DNA from: Apis mellifera
Taxonomy: Eukaryota; Arthropoda; Insecta; Hymenoptera; Apidae
Assembly (NCBI RefSeq): GCF_003254395.2
Contig: NC_037652.1
Span: 5,729,001-5,793,000, forward strand
Length of the DNA: 64,000 nucleotides
Direction of reading: 5' to 3'
The notes below the pieces were generated by a model that saw nothing but the letters and a program-made list of their open reading frames with translations, did no database searches and was not told where the DNA came from. This document shows positions 62,358-64,000 of the stretch, piece by piece (position 1 is the stretch's first letter; every line of letters begins with the position of its first letter). The position numbers and the translations under genes are program-made.

Positions 62358-64000
62358 TTACTTTTCTTTTTTGATCCATTTGAAAATTGCTATATTATCA
62401 TAAATTTTCATTACCGCTGAATCTGTATTATATTCGTCTTTTAAGTAAAAAATTTTAATATTCTCTTCTGGATGACATTCCAAAACATTCCATTTTTCAA
62501 ATAATTTCAAAGCATTCTTTATTGGATCCACACATAAACTTTCACCTATTTTAAAATATAATTGATAATACAATTAATTTATAATCTAATATATTTTAAA
62601 TATAATTATTTATAAATATAATTATTTATCATTATTTACCATATTTTATTATGCCACGACTAAAATTCGTTTTTAATTCACGAATAATTTCATGAATTAA
62701 GTCTCTTTCAGATAATGATCGCCCTACTAATTTCCTAAGAATAAAAGCACTAAAAGTGTAAGTATCAATTAAAGGTTGCAATGATACATGAAGAAATTCC
62801 ATACGATTTGTATGATCTGGTATTAAATTCAACTATAAAAAACAATTAAAACATTATTATCTCATTATTAAAAAATATATTTAAATTAAAAAATTACTTA
62901 CTTTATATTGAATATTTTTAGTCTTATTTTTATTACAATATTCTTCATCCGAACTATTATCAAAAGTTTTTGCATATCTTTTACTCCAAAGTTCTTCTTG
63001 TAAATAAGATTCCTATCAAATAATTTATATAAGTAAATTTTAAATAATGAAATAATAATAAATAATAATATATCATATCAAATATATAATACCTCTTGTA
63101 AAGTAATGAGATCCGTATGTGAGAGATTCATTATAGTTTCTATAATAATGCGTTCCAATTCTTGACATGGTTTGCAAAAAATAAATTCGTATTTAAGAAT
63201 ATTACAAAGTTTAAGTGATTTTTCAATCAGAACATCTTGAGACACTGTAATATTATTTTGAGTAATATGTACAGGATCATTTATTTGTGATTGCAATTCA
63301 GCATATAAAGCTGTCACTGAAAATATAATAATCAGATTATTAGATTGAATGAAATATAAAACAATATATTTTCTTACCTACTATACTATCCATAACAAAA
63401 CATGTTAACACTGTATTGCTATAATAAGATAACTCGATTACATTTGGAAGAATCGATACAGGACGGATTACAGTAATAAAATTTGATTTAATTAATTGAC
63501 CATCAACTGCTTCTGTAATTTCTTGATTTTGTAATTCTACTAAATTGGGACCTAAGATGTTCAACTAAAAGAATAAATTTTATATATTTTTTTAAATAAT
63601 ATATTTTTTTAACATAATATTTATAATTTAATTATTTTACTAACCGCATGTTCTATGATATTAATAGTTTCTCCATAAAACATAATATTTTTATTACGTT
63701 TTTCTAGCTCCTGAATAATTAAATCAAATGCTTCAATTAATTCATCTAAGGTACAACCATTTCGAAATTTATTTAAAAGTAAAAATGCAACAACATTAGT
63801 TGACATTATTGGCATTGAGCTAGTGCAATCTAATATAAAAAAATATTATACATTAATATAAAACAAATAAATTAATATTCTTAAAATTATTAATATATTT
63901 TTACCATATACAATGTGTTTCGCAATACTGTCAACTAATTGACGATATTCTTCTGCAACTACGTCTGTACCATACAATGATGAACTAGATACTGTAGATT
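62358..64000 (-). CDS. Glycerol-3-phosphate acyltransferase, mitochondrial type, C-terminal part
   Basis: This is the C-terminal portion of a GPAT1/GPAM-like enzyme, which makes lysophosphatidic acid in the first step of glycerolipid synthesis at the outer mitochondrial membrane. Exons in transcription order are 63905 to beyond 64000, 63645-63829, 63378-63564, 63093-63316, 62902-63012, 62640-62832 and 62358-62545, all in frame. They encode roughly 390 residues. Diagnostic blocks are DCTSSMPIMSTNVVAFLLL and VIELSYYSNTVL, followed by DPIKNALKLFEKW near the end. The catalytic HX4D acyltransferase motif must lie beyond the right edge, so catalytic integrity cannot be judged. Confidence 0.87.

Overview
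The window looks like nuclear DNA from a hymenopteran insect, most likely a honey bee (Apis) or close relative. The base composition is extremely AT-rich and TA microsatellites are frequent. Most genes are split by short AT-rich introns with GT-AG borders, and the proteins are typical insect and bilaterian families. A mariner 3' end (D34D catalytic core, terminal repeat ending in GCCAACCCAA) lies at the left edge. The species call is inference; no search was run.

Layout. 1-4.1 kb: mariner 3' end, a GC-rich promoter-like block, and an inverted-repeat element that recurs at 41.4 kb. 4.1-11.4 kb (-): a complete 23-coding-exon ASK1-type MAP3K. 14.5-29.6 kb (-): muscle protein 20 (calponin/transgelin family), whose long introns carry many GC-richer islands. 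A second calponin-family gene of the myophilin type lies on the opposite strand inside its first intron (24.9-27.3 kb). 30.1-35.8 kb: five tRNA genes (Leu-AAG, two identical Trp-CCA, Ser-AGA, Thr-AGT) among AT-rich DNA with a pair of inverted GC-rich repeats. 36.1-40.5 kb (-): a small Gln-rich secreted protein of unknown function and TMEM161. 43.3-45.8 kb (+): an astakine/prokineticin-like cytokine, APC/C subunit 13 and ZFAND1. 47.0-48.5 kb (-): a TspanC8 tetraspanin, divergent from BRD8 (48.9-52.6 kb, +). 53.3-57.0 kb (+): an unknown basic protein and a membrane-anchored heparanase. 58.0-59.4 kb (-): V-ATPase accessory subunit Ac45, divergent from a tektin (59.6-61.8 kb, +). 62.4-64.0 kb (-): the C-terminal part of a mitochondrial-type glycerol-3-phosphate acyltransferase that runs off the right edge.

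The genes do not form one pathway. The best leads are non-coding. First, a dispersed family of GC-rich island elements includes two inverted pairs (13.2/15.6 kb and 31.9/33.9 kb). Second, a recurrent core TA(T/G)CCTGAT occurs in introns and spacers. Third, there is a nested antisense calponin paralogue. Fourth, two adjacent gene pairs have splice sites placed as if for dicistronic mRNAs. Fifth, a near-perfect CLEAR E-box lies in the Ac45/tektin promoter. Exon borders were assigned by hand from GT-AG signals, frame continuity and family similarity; UTRs and transcription starts are mostly not determinable.
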